DNA of 64,000 nucleotides from Sphingomonas sp. LY54. GTDB taxonomy: Bacteria > Pseudomonadota > Alphaproteobacteria > Sphingomonadales > Sphingomonadaceae. This document shows, piece by piece, positions 39,701-48,432 of the stretch. How positions within the stretch are numbered: position 1 is the first letter of the stretch; the number at the start of each line of letters is the position of its first letter. The stretch is taken from NCBI RefSeq assembly GCF_035594035.1, contig NZ_CP141588.1, forward strand, positions 620,001-684,000, given 5' to 3'. The notes under the pieces are model-generated. The model searched no databases. It saw only the letters and a list, made by a program, of their open reading frames with translations, and was not told where the DNA came from. Both the position numbers and the translations under genes were made by a program.

Positions 39701-40527
39701 GTCGCGTCCGGATAGGCCCGCGGCAGGAACTGCATCGTGCCGAGGATATGGCCGAGATGCTCGCTGTGATGGCCCTTGCGGCCGCCGAGGATCGGGCGCT
39801 GGTCGTGCGGGAGCGTGAGCGTCGCTTCCTCGACCACGGCGCGAACCTTGCGATCGAAATCGCCGCGGAACGCCGCAAGATCGGCGCCGACGCCGTTCGC
39901 GGCCATGTCGGCGGCGACCGCGTCCATCTCAAAGAGTTCAGGCACGAAGCGCCACATCCAGTCGAGCCCGTCCTGCATGCGCGTGCGGCTCTCGTCGGTG
40001 CCGTCGCCGAGACGGATCACCCACTCGGCGCTCAATTCCTCGTGATAGGCGACCTCCTTCACCGCCTTGGCGGCGATCGCGGCGATCGTCTCGTCGGTCG
40101 AGGCCACGAGGTGGTCGAACAGCATCTTCTGCCAGGTCGAGAACAGGAACTGGCGCGCCATCGTCTGCGCGAAATCGCCATTGGGCTGCTCGACCAGCAG
40201 GCAGTTGCGGAAATCGAGCACGTCGCGGTGGAAGGCGAGCTTGTCGCCGTCGCGGCCCTTCCCTTCCAGCGCCCCGGCATGGCCGAGAAACAGGGTGGCC
40301 TGGCCGATCAGGTCGAGCGCCATGTTGGCGAGGCTGAGATCGACCTCGACGCTGGGTGCGTGCCCGGTCCACTCGCCGAGCCGCTGGCCGAGGATCAGGC
40401 TGTCGTCGCCGAGGCGCAGCACATAATCGACCAAAGCATCGCGGCCGGCATCGGCGGCGGGCGCGTCGAACGCGCCTTCGCCTTGCGCGCCCGTCGGCAG
40501 GTCGATCGGAGGAAGCGAGGCCATCAT
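39694..40527 (-). CDS. paaC: Phenylacetyl-CoA epoxidase structural subunit PaaC
   Basis: The 277-residue ferritin-like subunit binds and stabilises PaaA; it lacks a working di-iron site in the family. Markers are GDDSLILGQRLGEWTGHAP, ANMALDLIGQA and VAYHEELSAEWVIRLGDGTD. Its first ATG overlaps the paaB stop (ATGA), and a second Met follows at once. Confidence 0.95.
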   Translation of the reverse strand: MMASLPPIDLPTGAQGEGAFDAPAADAGRDALVDYVLRLGDDSLILGQRLGEWTGHAPSVEVDLSLANMALDLIGQATLFLGHAGALEGKGRDGDKLAFHRDVLDFRNCLLVEQPNGDFAQTMARQFLFSTWQKMLFDHLVASTDETIAAIAAKAVKEVAYHEELSAEWVIRLGDGTDESRTRMQDGLDWMWRFVPELFEMDAVAADMAANGVGADLAAFRGDFDRKVRAVVEEATLTLPHDQRPILGGRKGHHSEHLGHILGTMQFLPRAYPDATW

Positions 40528-40808
40528 ATGTGCGAGATGCCCTCGGGGATGTTGTAGAAGGTCGGGTGACGGTAGATCTTGTCCTGCGCCGGCTCGAACA
40601 TCGGCCCGTCCTCGGCCGGATCGGAGGCGGTGATCGAGGCCGAGGGCACGACCCACAGGCTCACGCCCTCCATCCGCCGCGTATAGGTGTCGCGCGCGTG
40701 GCGCACCGCAATCTCGGCGTCGGGCGCATGGACGCTGCCGACGTGACGATGGGAAAGCCCGCCCTTCGAACGGACGAACACTTCCCACAAGGGCCAATCT
40801 TTGCTCAC
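40524..40808 (-). CDS. paaB: Phenylacetyl-CoA epoxidase subunit PaaB
   Basis: The 94-residue subunit ([20 protein letters not shown], ending [12 protein letters not shown]) has the family length. It starts with GTG at 40808 overlapping the paaA stop (GTGA), which fixes the start despite an open frame upstream. It bridges PaaAC heterodimers in the complex. Confidence 0.95.
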   Translation of the reverse strand: MSKDWPLWEVFVRSKGGLSHRHVGSVHAPDAEIAVRHARDTYTRRMEGVSLWVVPSASITASDPAEDGPMFEPAQDKIYRHPTFYNIPEGISHI

Positions 40809-41788
40809 GCCGCTTTCCTCTTCGCGTCCTGCTTGGCGGCGTAGGCGGCTGCGGCCTCGCGCACCCAGGCATTCGTCTCCCACGCCTCGCGGCGCGCCTT
40901 CATCCGCTCCTTCGCGACCGGGCCTTCGCCCTTCACCACCGCGTAGAATTCGGCCCAGTCGATTTCGCCGAAATCATAGCCGTCCTTCTCCGCATTCCAC
41001 CTGAGGTCGGCATCGGGGATGGTGAGGCCGATCGCGTCTGCCTGCGGCACGGTGATGTCGACGAACTTCTGCCGGAGCTCGTCGTTCGTGTCGCGCTTGA
41101 TCCGCCAGCGCATCGACTGCGCCGTATTGGGGCTGTCGGCGTCGGGCGGGCCGAACATCATCAGGCTCGGCCACCACCAGCGATTGAGCGCGTCCTGCGC
41201 CATGCGCTTCTGCGCGGCCGTGCCGGCGGCGAGATGCATCATGATCTCGTAGCCCTGGCGCTGGTGGAAGCTCTCCTCCTTGCAGACGCGAACCATGGCG
41301 CGTGCATAGGGGCCGTAGGAGGTGCGCTGCAGCGGCACCTGGTTCATGATCGCGGCACCGTCGACCAGCCAGCCGATCGCGCCCATGTCCGCCCAGGTGA
41401 CCGTCGGATAGTTGAAGATTGTGCTGTACTTGGCCTTGCCGGAGTGGAGCGCCTCGATCATCTCTTCGCGGCTCGTGCCGAGCGTCTCGGCGGCCGAATA
41501 GAGATAGAGGCCGTGGCCCGCCTCGTCCTGCACCTTGGCGAGCAGGATCGCTTTGCGCCGCAGCGAGGGCGCGCGCGTGATCCAGTTGCCCTCGGGCAGC
41601 ATGCCGACGATCTCGCTATGCGCGTGCTGCGATATCTGGCGGGTGAGCGTGCGGCGATAGGCCTCGGGCATCCAGTCCTTGGGCTCGATGAATTCGTCGG
41701 CGGCCACGCGCGCCTCGAAAGCGGCGAGCTTTTCCGGATCCTCGGTCGAGGAAATCTGGGCCGTCTTCTGCAATTCGGTCGTGTACAT
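40805..41788 (-). CDS. paaA: Phenylacetyl-CoA epoxidase catalytic subunit PaaA
   Basis: The 327-residue di-iron mono-oxygenase epoxidises the ring of phenylacetyl-CoA. The iron ligands lie in helices such as [14 protein letters not shown] (ExxH) and [13 protein letters not shown]. The start ATG at 41788 follows GAGGGAG. It heads the paaABCDE operon. A perfect 12-base palindrome lies 34-45 bases upstream. Confidence 0.97.
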   Translation of the reverse strand: MYTTELQKTAQISSTEDPEKLAAFEARVAADEFIEPKDWMPEAYRRTLTRQISQHAHSEIVGMLPEGNWITRAPSLRRKAILLAKVQDEAGHGLYLYSAAETLGTSREEMIEALHSGKAKYSTIFNYPTVTWADMGAIGWLVDGAAIMNQVPLQRTSYGPYARAMVRVCKEESFHQRQGYEIMMHLAAGTAAQKRMAQDALNRWWWPSLMMFGPPDADSPNTAQSMRWRIKRDTNDELRQKFVDITVPQADAIGLTIPDADLRWNAEKDGYDFGEIDWAEFYAVVKGEGPVAKERMKARREAWETNAWVREAAAAYAAKQDAKRKAA

Positions 41789-41806
41789 GGCTAACTCCCT
41801 CGCCGG

Positions 41807-41835
41807 CTTTTATCATTAGCCGACCGATCGGTCAA
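41807..41835 (-). promoter_or_regulatory. paaA promoter with PaaR operator palindrome
   Basis: GACCGATCGGTC (41822-41833) is a perfect 12-base palindrome 34 bases upstream of paaA. On the minus strand it overlaps a -35-like TTGACC (41835-41830). A -10-like TAAAAG (41812-41807) follows after 17 bases. The site differs from the one before paaG by one base. Binding by the local TetR regulator is inferred. Confidence 0.7.
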
Positions 41836-41839
41836 TTAA

Positions 41840-43042
41840 TTACACCCGCTCGATCACCATCGCGATGCCCTGGCCGACGCCAATGCACATCGTGCACAAA
41901 GCGTAACGCCCACCGTTGCGCTGCAGCTCCTCGGTCGCGGTCAATGCGAGGCGGGCGCCGGACATGCCGAGCGGGTGGCCCAGCGCGATCGCGCCGCCGT
42001 TCGGGTTGACGCGGGAATCGTCGTCGGCGACGCCGAGCTGGCGCAGCACGGCGAGCCCCTGCGCGGCAAAAGCCTCGTTCAGTTCGATCACGTCCATGTC
42101 GGCGAGCTTGAGGCCGAGCCGATCGAGCAGCTTGGTCGAGGCCGGGGCGGGACCGATGCCCATGATGCGCGGCGGCACGCCGGCGACGGCAGCGCCGAGA
42201 ATGCGGGCGCGCGGCGTCAGGCCGTTGCGCTTGGCCGCTTCCTCGCTGGCGACGATCATCGCCGCCGCGCCGTCATTGACGCCCGAGGCATTACCGGCCG
42301 TGACGGTGCCGTCGGCGCGGACGATCGGACGCAATCTGGCCAGCGCCTCGACACTGGTCGTGCGCGGATGCTCGTCGCGATCGACCATCACCGGGTCGCC
42401 CTTGCGCTGCGGAATCGTGACGGCGACGATCTCGGCAGCGAGTCGGCCATTTTCCTGCGCCCGGCTGGCCTTCTCCTGGCTGCGCACGGCGAAGGCGTCC
42501 TGGTCCTCGCGGCCGATCTGGAAGTCCTGGGCGACATTCTCGGCCGTCGACGGCATCGTGTCGTCGCCATAAGCGTCGCGCATCTTGGGGTTGACGAAGC
42601 GCCAGCCGATCGTCGTGTCGTACATCTCGGCGTTGCGGTCGAAGGCCGAGGTCGCCTTGGCCATCACGAACGGCGCGCGGCTCATGCTCTCCGATCCCCC
42701 CGCGATCAGCAGGTCCGCCTCGCTGCCGCGGATCACCCGCGCCGCCATCGCCACGGCGTCCATGCCCGAGCCGCACAGGCGGTTGAGCGTGACGCCGCCC
42801 GAGGCGTCGGGAAGACCGGCGAGCAGACCCGCCATGCGCGCAAGGTTGCGATTGTCCTCGCCGGCCTGATTGGCGCAGCCATAGATGACGTCGTCGAGCT
42901 GCGCCCAGTCGATGCCCGGATTGCGCTCGATCAGCGCCTTGATCGGAACCGCGGCAAGATCGTCGGCGCGGACATGGGCAAGGCTGCCGCCATAGCGGCC
43001 GATCGGCGTCCGTACCGCGTCGCAGATGAAGGCTTCGGTCAT
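41840..43042 (-). CDS. paaJ: 3-oxoadipyl-CoA / 3-oxo-5,6-dehydrosuberyl-CoA thiolase PaaJ
   Basis: The 400-residue thiolase has the acyl Cys in NRLCGSGMDAV, the His in GHPLGMSGARL and the second Cys in CIGVGQGIAM. NRNLARMAGLLAGLP is typical of the PcaF/PaaJ group. It makes acetyl-CoA and succinyl-CoA in the last steps of the pathway. Its ATG overlaps the paaI stop (ATGA). It could also serve the beta-ketoadipate pathway. Confidence 0.93.
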   Translation of the reverse strand: MTEAFICDAVRTPIGRYGGSLAHVRADDLAAVPIKALIERNPGIDWAQLDDVIYGCANQAGEDNRNLARMAGLLAGLPDASGGVTLNRLCGSGMDAVAMAARVIRGSEADLLIAGGSESMSRAPFVMAKATSAFDRNAEMYDTTIGWRFVNPKMRDAYGDDTMPSTAENVAQDFQIGREDQDAFAVRSQEKASRAQENGRLAAEIVAVTIPQRKGDPVMVDRDEHPRTTSVEALARLRPIVRADGTVTAGNASGVNDGAAAMIVASEEAAKRNGLTPRARILGAAVAGVPPRIMGIGPAPASTKLLDRLGLKLADMDVIELNEAFAAQGLAVLRQLGVADDDSRVNPNGGAIALGHPLGMSGARLALTATEELQRNGGRYALCTMCIGVGQGIAMVIERV

Positions 43043-43476
43043 TCTGGGTCTCCGGTTTCGATCACTTGGCCGCCGACGCTGCGGGAATAGCCCTGGAATT
43101 CGGCGATGGCACGGCCGTCGTCGGTTCGCACCGCTACGTTGTAAACGCCGTTGCGGCCGACAAGTGACGCCTCCTGCGCCTCGGCGACGAGCACATCGCC
43201 CTCGCGCGCGGCATCGAGGTAGATCATCGAGGCCTGCGCGCCGACGGTGCGGGTGTTGCGGCCGTTGCAGGCGTAGGCGAACGCAGTGTCGGCGAGCGCG
43301 AAGGTCATGCCGCCATGGGTGCTGCCGTGGCCGTTCAGCATGTCGCGGCGCACGCGCATCCGGATGCGCGCATAGCCGACCCGCACTTCCTCTATCTCGA
43401 TGCCCCATGCGGCCTCGGCGGCGTCCTTGCCGAGCATGTCGAAAGCGATCTTTTCGGCGAGTTCGTCAGCGGTCAC
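43039..43476 (-). CDS. paaI: Hotdog-fold thioesterase PaaI
   Basis: The 145-residue thioesterase has the PaaI pattern GHGSTHGGMTFALADTAFAYA. It removes stalled CoA esters from the pathway. The start is read as GTG at 43476, after AAGAGAG. An ATG at 43524 in the same frame is possible, but it would place the operator palindrome inside the coding region and overlap the divergent paaG start. Co-transcribed with paaJ. Confidence 0.9.
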   Translation of the reverse strand: MTADELAEKIAFDMLGKDAAEAAWGIEIEEVRVGYARIRMRVRRDMLNGHGSTHGGMTFALADTAFAYACNGRNTRTVGAQASMIYLDAAREGDVLVAEAQEASLVGRNGVYNVAVRTDDGRAIAEFQGYSRSVGGQVIETGDPE

Positions 43477-43486
43477 GGATGCTCTC

Positions 43487-43515
43487 TTGGGTTTCCCGAC
43501 CAATCGGTCTATTAA
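43487..43515 (+). promoter_or_regulatory. paaG promoter and shared PaaR operator
   Basis: GACCAATCGGTC (43498-43509), one base off a perfect palindrome, lies between divergent paaI and paaG. It sits inside a plus-strand promoter: TTGGGT (43487-43492), 17 bases, TATTAA (43510-43515). The -10 ends 7 bases before the paaG ATG, so the transcript would begin at or next to the start codon. Repression of both directions by PaaR is inferred. Confidence 0.7.
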
Positions 43516-43522
43516 CTCCTCC

Positions 43523-44302
43523 ATGGCTTACGAAACGATCGACTTCAAGAGCGAGGACGGCATCGCCCGCCTCACCCTCAACCGCCCGGACCGGCTGAAC
43601 AGCTTCACCGTCCAGATGCACGAAGAAGTCCGGGACGCGCTCGACCGAATCGGAGATGCGCGCGTGCTTGTGCTGACCGGCGCCGGCCGCGGCTTCTGCG
43701 CGGGCCAGGATCTGAATGACCGCGCCGTGGCGCCGGGCGCGCAGGTCGATCTCGGCGAGTCGGTCGAGAAATATTATAACCCGCTGATCCGCCGCCTGAC
43801 CGGCCTGCCGCTGCCGGTGGTCGCGCGGGTCAACGGAGTCGCGGCCGGCGCGGGCGCCAACATCGCCTTCGCCTGCGACATCGTGATCGCGGCGAAATCG
43901 GCCAAGTTCATCCAGTCCTTCGCCAATATCGGCCTGATCCCGGACAGCGGCGGCACCTGGGTGCTGCCGCGCCTCGTCGGCCAGGCTCGCGCCCTCGGCC
44001 TGGCGCTCACCGCCGAACCGCTGCCCGCGGACAAGGCGGCCGAATGGGGCCTGATCTGGAAGGCGGTCGACGACGACGCGCTCGACGCCGAGGTGGACGC
44101 GCTCGCGAGCCGCTTCGCTACGGCCCCGACCAAGGGCCTCGCCGCGATCAAGACAATGATCCGCGAAAGCTGGTCGCACAGCCTCGACGAGGAGCTGGAC
44201 CTGCAGCGCGACGCGATGCGCGCGCTCGGCTTCAGCGACGATTATCGCGAAGGCGTCGCCGCCTTCATGGAAAAGCGCACACCGAAATTCACCGGGCAGT
44301 GA
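43523..44302 (+). CDS. paaG: Ring-1,2-epoxyphenylacetyl-CoA isomerase PaaG
   Basis: The 259-residue crotonase-fold enzyme converts the epoxide to the oxepin-CoA. The oxyanion-hole segments are TGAGRGFCAGQDL and GVAAGAGANIAF, and the catalytic Asp lies in GLIPDSGGTWVLP. There is no Shine-Dalgarno sequence (upstream is CTCCTCC), in line with a leaderless message. It precedes paaZ, separated by an inverted repeat. Confidence 0.93.
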   Translation: MAYETIDFKSEDGIARLTLNRPDRLNSFTVQMHEEVRDALDRIGDARVLVLTGAGRGFCAGQDLNDRAVAPGAQVDLGESVEKYYNPLIRRLTGLPLPVVARVNGVAAGAGANIAFACDIVIAAKSAKFIQSFANIGLIPDSGGTWVLPRLVGQARALGLALTAEPLPADKAAEWGLIWKAVDDDALDAEVDALASRFATAPTKGLAAIKTMIRESWSHSLDEELDLQRDAMRALGFSDDYREGVAAFMEKRTPKFTGQ

Positions 44303-44310
44303 GCATCAAC

Positions 44311-44399
44311 CCGTTCGGCCTGAGCCTGTCGAAGGCCGTTCCTTCTTTGAAGGCGGGGAAAAAGCAACTGGAGGGCTTCGACAGGCTCAGCCCGAACGG
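44311..44399. repeat. Inverted repeat with 24-base arms between paaG and paaZ
   Basis: The arm at 44311-44334 (starts CCGTTCGGCCTGAGCC) and the arm at 44376-44399 (starts CTTCGACAGGCTCAGC) are reverse complements with one mismatch over 24 bases. The spacer is 41 bases. The arm sequence is a known type of dispersed element of sphingomonads. A large hairpin in the mRNA could set the paaG:paaZ ratio. Confidence 0.85.
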
Positions 44400-44414
44400 C
44401 TTTGGGACACGAAC

Positions 44415-46433
44415 ATGAAAACGATCAATCTCTTGAACTACGCCAAGGACGGCTGGGTCGCGGCCTCGGGCAATCTGGCCGAGGTGCACAGCGCCGTTAG
44501 CGGCGAGCTCGTCGCCACCACCGGCAGCGAGGGTCTCGATTTCAAGGCGATGCTCGATCACGCCCGCAATGTCGGCGGGCCCGCGCTGCGCAAGATGACC
44601 TTCCACGAGCGCGCCTGGATGCTGAAGGATCTCGCCAACGCGATCATGGCGCGCAAGGAGGAGCTCTACGAACTCAATTACGAGACGGGGGCGACCCGCA
44701 CCGACGGCTGGATCGACATCGAGGGCGGCGCCGGCACGCTCTTCTCCTTCTCGTCCAAGGGCCGCCGCGAGCTGCCCAACCAGTGCATCCTGATCGACGG
44801 CCAGATGGAGCCATTGTCCAAGACCGGCAGCTTTGTCGGCCAGCACGTCTACACGTCGCTGCAGGGCGTCGCCGTCCATATCAACGCGTTCAACTTCCCG
44901 GTCTGGGGCATGCTCGAGAAGCTCGCCCCCACCCTCCTCGCCGGCGTTCCCGCGGTCGTGAAGCCCGCCTCCTCGACCGGCTATCTCGCCGAGCATGCCG
45001 TCCGCATCATGATCGAGGCCAATATCCTGCCGCCCGGCGCGCTGCAGCTGATCATGGGCGGGGTCGGCGACCTGCTCGACCATTTGACGCTGCAGGACGT
45101 CGTGAGCTTCACCGGCTCGGCTCAGACCGCGATGAAGCTGCAGGCGCACCCGGTGATGGCACGCGAGTCGGTGCGGTTCATCGCCGAGCGCGACAGCCTC
45201 AACGCCTCGATCCTCGGCCCGGACGCTGCCCCCGGCACGCCCGAATTCGACCTGTTCATCAAGGAGGTCGCGCGCGAGATGACGGTGAAGGCGGGGCAGA
45301 AATGCACCGCCATCCGCCGCGCGATGGCGCCGGCCGAGCATCTCGACGCCGTCCAGGAGGCGCTCAGCCAACGCCTGGCCAAGGTGAAGATCGGCGACCC
45401 GCGCGAGGAAGGCGTCACGATGGGGGCCCTCGCCAGCCGCGCGCAGCTCCGCGCCGTGCGCGACGCCGTCGCCGAACTCTCCAAGTCGGCCCGCATCGTC
45501 TCGGGCGATCCCGATCGCGCGCCGGTCGCCGGCGAAGGCGCCTTCATCACGCCGATCCTGCTCCGCTCCGACGATCCCTGGGGCTCGCCCGAGATCCACG
45601 ACGTCGAAGCGTTCGGACCGGTCTCGACGATCATGCCCTACAAGGACCTGGACGACGCCATCGCGCTCGCCAATCGCGGCATGGGCAGCCTCGCTCTGTC
45701 GCTGTTCACCTTCGATCCCAAGGTCGCCGAGGAATTCGTGCTCGGCGCCGGCGCCTATCACGGCCGCATGCTCATTCTCGACCGCACCAGCGCCAAGGAA
45801 TCGACCGGCCACGGTTCGCCCCTCCCCGTCCTCGTCCATGGCGGCCCCGGCCGCGCCGGCGGCGGCGAGGAACTGGGCGGCATCCGCGGCGTCACCCACT
45901 ATATGCAGCGCACCGCGCTCCAGGGCGGCCCCGCCTTGCTCTCCGGCATCGTCAAGCAGTGGCTGCCCGGCGCGCCCAAGCCGGAAGGCGAGCTCCATCC
46001 GTTCCGCAAGCGCATTTCGGAGCTGGAGATCGGCTACACGCTCAAGACCGCAAGCCGCACGGTCACGCTCGAAGACGTCGAGCATTTCGCCCACTTCACC
46101 GGCGACATCTTCTACGCCCACATGGACGAGGAAGCGGCCAAGGCGAGCCCGATCTTCGAAGGCCGCGTCGCCCACGGCTATTTGATCCTCTCCTTCGCCG
46201 CCGGCCTGTTCGTGGACGCGGCGCCCGGACCGGTGCTTGCCAATACGGGCCTCGAGAATCTGCGCTTCCAGACGCCGCTCTACCCGGGCGACTCGATGCG
46301 CGTGGAATTGACCGTCAAGTCGAAGAGCGTGCGCGACGCGGAGAAGGGCGAGGTCCGCTGGGCGGTCTACGTCTTCAACCAGAAAGACGAGGTCGTCGCG
46401 ACCTACGACCTCCTCACCATGAACACGCCGTAG
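44415..46433 (+). CDS. paaZ: Bifunctional aldehyde dehydrogenase / oxepin-CoA hydrolase PaaZ
   Basis: The 672-residue fusion has an N-terminal aldehyde dehydrogenase ([21 protein letters not shown]; catalytic Cys in [11 protein letters not shown] near residue 298; nearby FTGSAQTA). A C-terminal MaoC-type hotdog hydratase starts near residue 545 ([31 protein letters not shown]). It opens the oxepin-CoA ring and oxidises the aldehyde to 3-oxo-5,6-dehydrosuberyl-CoA. It lies downstream of paaG on the same strand. Confidence 0.96.
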   Translation: MKTINLLNYAKDGWVAASGNLAEVHSAVSGELVATTGSEGLDFKAMLDHARNVGGPALRKMTFHERAWMLKDLANAIMARKEELYELNYETGATRTDGWIDIEGGAGTLFSFSSKGRRELPNQCILIDGQMEPLSKTGSFVGQHVYTSLQGVAVHINAFNFPVWGMLEKLAPTLLAGVPAVVKPASSTGYLAEHAVRIMIEANILPPGALQLIMGGVGDLLDHLTLQDVVSFTGSAQTAMKLQAHPVMARESVRFIAERDSLNASILGPDAAPGTPEFDLFIKEVAREMTVKAGQKCTAIRRAMAPAEHLDAVQEALSQRLAKVKIGDPREEGVTMGALASRAQLRAVRDAVAELSKSARIVSGDPDRAPVAGEGAFITPILLRSDDPWGSPEIHDVEAFGPVSTIMPYKDLDDAIALANRGMGSLALSLFTFDPKVAEEFVLGAGAYHGRMLILDRTSAKESTGHGSPLPVLVHGGPGRAGGGEELGGIRGVTHYMQRTALQGGPALLSGIVKQWLPGAPKPEGELHPFRKRISELEIGYTLKTASRTVTLEDVEHFAHFTGDIFYAHMDEEAAKASPIFEGRVAHGYLILSFAAGLFVDAAPGPVLANTGLENLRFQTPLYPGDSMRVELTVKSKSVRDAEKGEVRWAVYVFNQKDEVVATYDLLTMNTP

Positions 46434-46455
46434 AGGCCGCATGAACGCCAGCTAA

Positions 46456-46483
46456 CTGAACCGGGCCTAACAAGCCGGTTCAG
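46456..46483 (+). promoter_or_regulatory. Hairpin upstream of the glycine-zipper gene
   Basis: CTGAACCGG (46456-46464) pairs perfectly with CCGGTTCAG (46475-46483) around a 10-base loop. It lies 23 bases after the paaZ stop and 84 bases before the next ATG, without a T run. It may end the paaZ message or form a 5' leader structure of the next gene. Confidence 0.5.
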
Positions 46484-46566
46484 GAGCGGCTCAATGCGAC
46501 TCGGCTCTAAGGGGCTCAGCCAAGGACGGCCACGGTCGTTCGCTGAAGCGTCCAAGGAGATCAGTT

Positions 46567-46890
46567 ATGCGTAATATCATTCTCGCCGCGTCGGCCCTGA
46601 CATTGGCCGTCCCCGCACTGCCGAGCGCCGCGCTGGCGCACCAGACGGGCTACAGCCATTCGCACCGCGGCCAGCATCAGTCCTCCTACCGCGGCTACCG
46701 CCAGGATGTCTGCAAGAAGGGCAGCGGCACGACCGGTCTCGTGGTCGGCGGCGCTGCCGGGGCTCTCGCCGGCCGGGCGATCGACACCCGCGGCGAGCGC
46801 GCCACCGGCACCATCCTCGGTGCGGCCGTCGGCGCTCTGCTCGGCCGCCATGTCGACCGCAACGTCGTCAGCAAGAAGTGCCGCTACTAA
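46567..46890 (+). CDS. Glycine-zipper 2TM surface protein
   Basis: The 107-residue protein has a signal peptide (AVPALPSAALA), a His/Ser/Tyr-rich middle (HSHRGQHQSSYRGY), and a glycine-zipper domain (GLVVGGAAGALAGRAI; GTILGAAVGALLGRH). It ends with a Cys-containing tail. It belongs to the 17-kDa surface antigen-like group of outer-membrane proteins. AAGGAG precedes the ATG. The function is structural by family. Confidence 0.85.
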   Translation: MRNIILAASALTLAVPALPSAALAHQTGYSHSHRGQHQSSYRGYRQDVCKKGSGTTGLVVGGAAGALAGRAIDTRGERATGTILGAAVGALLGRHVDRNVVSKKCRY

Positions 46891-46918
46891 GTTTCGTAAG
46901 CGTAGCTTTGCGTAGAGA

Positions 46919-46953
46919 AACGCCCCGGCCTTGCGGCCGGGGCGTTTTTTTTT
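46919..46953 (+). terminator. Intrinsic terminator of the glycine-zipper gene
   Basis: CGCCCCGGCC (46921-46930) pairs perfectly with GGCCGGGGCG (46935-46944), followed by nine T, with AAA before the stem. It may act in both directions, since a minus-strand gene ends at 46959. Confidence 0.92.
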
Positions 46954-46958
46954 CGCCG

Positions 46959-47099
46959 TCAGATCGGCAGCATTCCGAAATAAGCGAGAACCGCCACTAC
47001 CGCGATCAGCAGGGCGATCGCGGCGATGATTCCGCCGCCGCCGCCACGCTCGACGATCACGGTTTCCTTCTCAACGACTCCGTCACGACGCTCTTCCAT
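46959..47099 (-). CDS. 46-residue single-helix membrane protein
   Basis: A short frame from ATG 47099 to TGA at 46959 encodes 46 residues. The N-terminus is charged (MEERRDGVVEKETVIVERGG), then comes a Gly run and one hydrophobic helix (IAAIALLIAVVAVLAYFGML). AGAGGTG lies upstream at good spacing. A full EcfG promoter lies 31 bases before the start, so this is probably a general-stress small protein. Similar small proteins with a charged head, Gly linker and helix occur in sphingomonads. Function unknown. Confidence 0.75.
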   Translation of the reverse strand: MEERRDGVVEKETVIVERGGGGGIIAAIALLIAVVAVLAYFGMLPI

Positions 47100-47129
47100 G
47101 ATGCACCTCTGTGTTTGTTACAGGGGTGG

Positions 47130-47155
47130 AACGCAGACGGGGATCGCGCTGTTCC
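47130..47155 (-). promoter_or_regulatory. EcfG (general stress) promoter of the 46-residue gene
   Basis: On the minus strand GGAAC (47155-47151) is followed after 17 bases by CGTT (47133-47130), an exact match to the EcfG consensus GGAAC-N16/17-CGTT. The predicted transcript would have a leader of roughly 20-25 bases before ATG 47099. Confidence 0.8.
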
Positions 47156-47176
47156 TTAAATCTAGCCAATCTCCAT

Positions 47177-47218
47177 CGTCGTTGCGAGCGAAGCGAAGCT
47201 GCGCTCCCCGCAATGACG
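47177..47218. repeat. Short dispersed inverted repeat
   Basis: CGTCGTTGCG (47177-47186) and CGCAATGACG (47209-47218) are reverse complements with one mismatch. The enclosed GAGCGAAGCGAAG is a sequence common in dispersed repeats of many proteobacteria. It lies just after the E2 gene stop and before the EcfG promoter. Confidence 0.65.
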
Positions 47219-47224
47219 GGGAGC

Positions 47225-48430
47225 TCAGTCGAGCGGCCAGGTTTCCAGCACCTCGACGAAGCGGCTGAGCCAGGCATTGGTCTGGTGGCCGTCGACGACG
47301 CGGTGGTCGATGGTGAGGCTCACATAGGCCAAAGGCCGGATCTGGATCGCATCGATCCCGCCGACTTCGCGCACGACCACGCGCTTCTCCAGCTTGCCCA
47401 CGCCGAGGATCGCCGATTGCGGCTGGGCGATGATGATCGGCGAGGCGAACAGGGAGCCCGACACGCCGTGGTTCGAAATGGTGAAGGTGCCGCCCTTCAC
47501 ATCCTGGCTGCCGAGCTTTTCGGCGCGGGCCTTCTCGATCAGCGCGTCGAGCCCGGCGGCGATGCCCTGCAGCGACAGGGCCTGCACCTTGCGCAGCACC
47601 GGAACGATCAGCCCCTTCTCGCCCAGCGCCGTGCCGACGCCGATATTGACGTCGCCGAAAATCTCGAGCCGGTCGTCGTGCCAGCGGCTGTTGATCGCGG
47701 GCGCGACCTTCATCGCCTCGGCCGCCGCGGCGGCGATGTAGGCGGTATAAGTGAGCTTCGCGCCGGTCTTGGCGAAGACATCCTTGTGGCGCGCGCGATG
47801 GGCCATGATCGCGCTGAAATCCGCCTCGAACATGGCGGTGACGTGCGGCGCCACCGTGACCGAGTTCAGCATATTCTCGGCAATGCGCAGCCGCATGCGG
47901 TCGTGGGGCACGCTGTGCGAGGCTATCGACGAGTCGCTCGGCGGCGCCGAAGGCGCCCCGCGCGCAGCGGCGGCCGGCTGGACCCTGGTGGCCTGTTCCA
48001 CCGCCTTGTCGACATCAGCACGGGTGATGCGGCCGTCGCGGCCGGTCCCCTCGATGAGGCTTGGATCGATATCGTGCTGAAGAAGCGCGCGCTTCACCGC
48101 CGGCGACAGGCGCAGGTCGGGATCGTGACGGGGCCGCTCGGCCGCGGATGCCGGGGTCGCGGTGCGCGGGCTATCCGGCTCATGGCCGATCACCTCGGCG
48201 AGCGGCGCGATCCGGGCGAGCACGGCGCCTGGGGCGGCCTCGTCGTCGCTGTGCAGCAATATCTCGCGCAGCACGCCGGACGCCGGCGCCGGGACCTCCA
48301 CGGCGACCTTGTCAGTCTCGAGCTCGACCAACGGATCATTGACCTCGACGCGGTCGCCGACCGCCTTCAGCCACGCCCGCACCGCCGCCTTGGTGCCCTC
48401 CTGTTCGACCGGGACGATGACGTCGATCAT
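47225..48430 (-). CDS. 2-oxoacid dehydrogenase E2 (dihydrolipoyl acyltransferase)
   Basis: The 401-residue E2 has one lipoyl domain with the lipoylated Lys in ELETDKVAVEV near residue 42. A peripheral-subunit-binding domain follows (LSPAVKRALLQHDIDPSLIEG), then the catalytic domain with the active-site His in TIDHRVVDGHQ. It forms the core of a branched-chain-type complex with the fused E1 just upstream. The E3 (lpd) gene is not adjacent. Acyl specificity is inferred from E1. Confidence 0.9.
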   Translation of the reverse strand: MIDVIVPVEQEGTKAAVRAWLKAVGDRVEVNDPLVELETDKVAVEVPAPASGVLREILLHSDDEAAPGAVLARIAPLAEVIGHEPDSPRTATPASAAERPRHDPDLRLSPAVKRALLQHDIDPSLIEGTGRDGRITRADVDKAVEQATRVQPAAAARGAPSAPPSDSSIASHSVPHDRMRLRIAENMLNSVTVAPHVTAMFEADFSAIMAHRARHKDVFAKTGAKLTYTAYIAAAAAEAMKVAPAINSRWHDDRLEIFGDVNIGVGTALGEKGLIVPVLRKVQALSLQGIAAGLDALIEKARAEKLGSQDVKGGTFTISNHGVSGSLFASPIIIAQPQSAILGVGKLEKRVVVREVGGIDAIQIRPLAYVSLTIDHRVVDGHQTNAWLSRFVEVLETWPLD

Positions 48431-48432
48431 GC

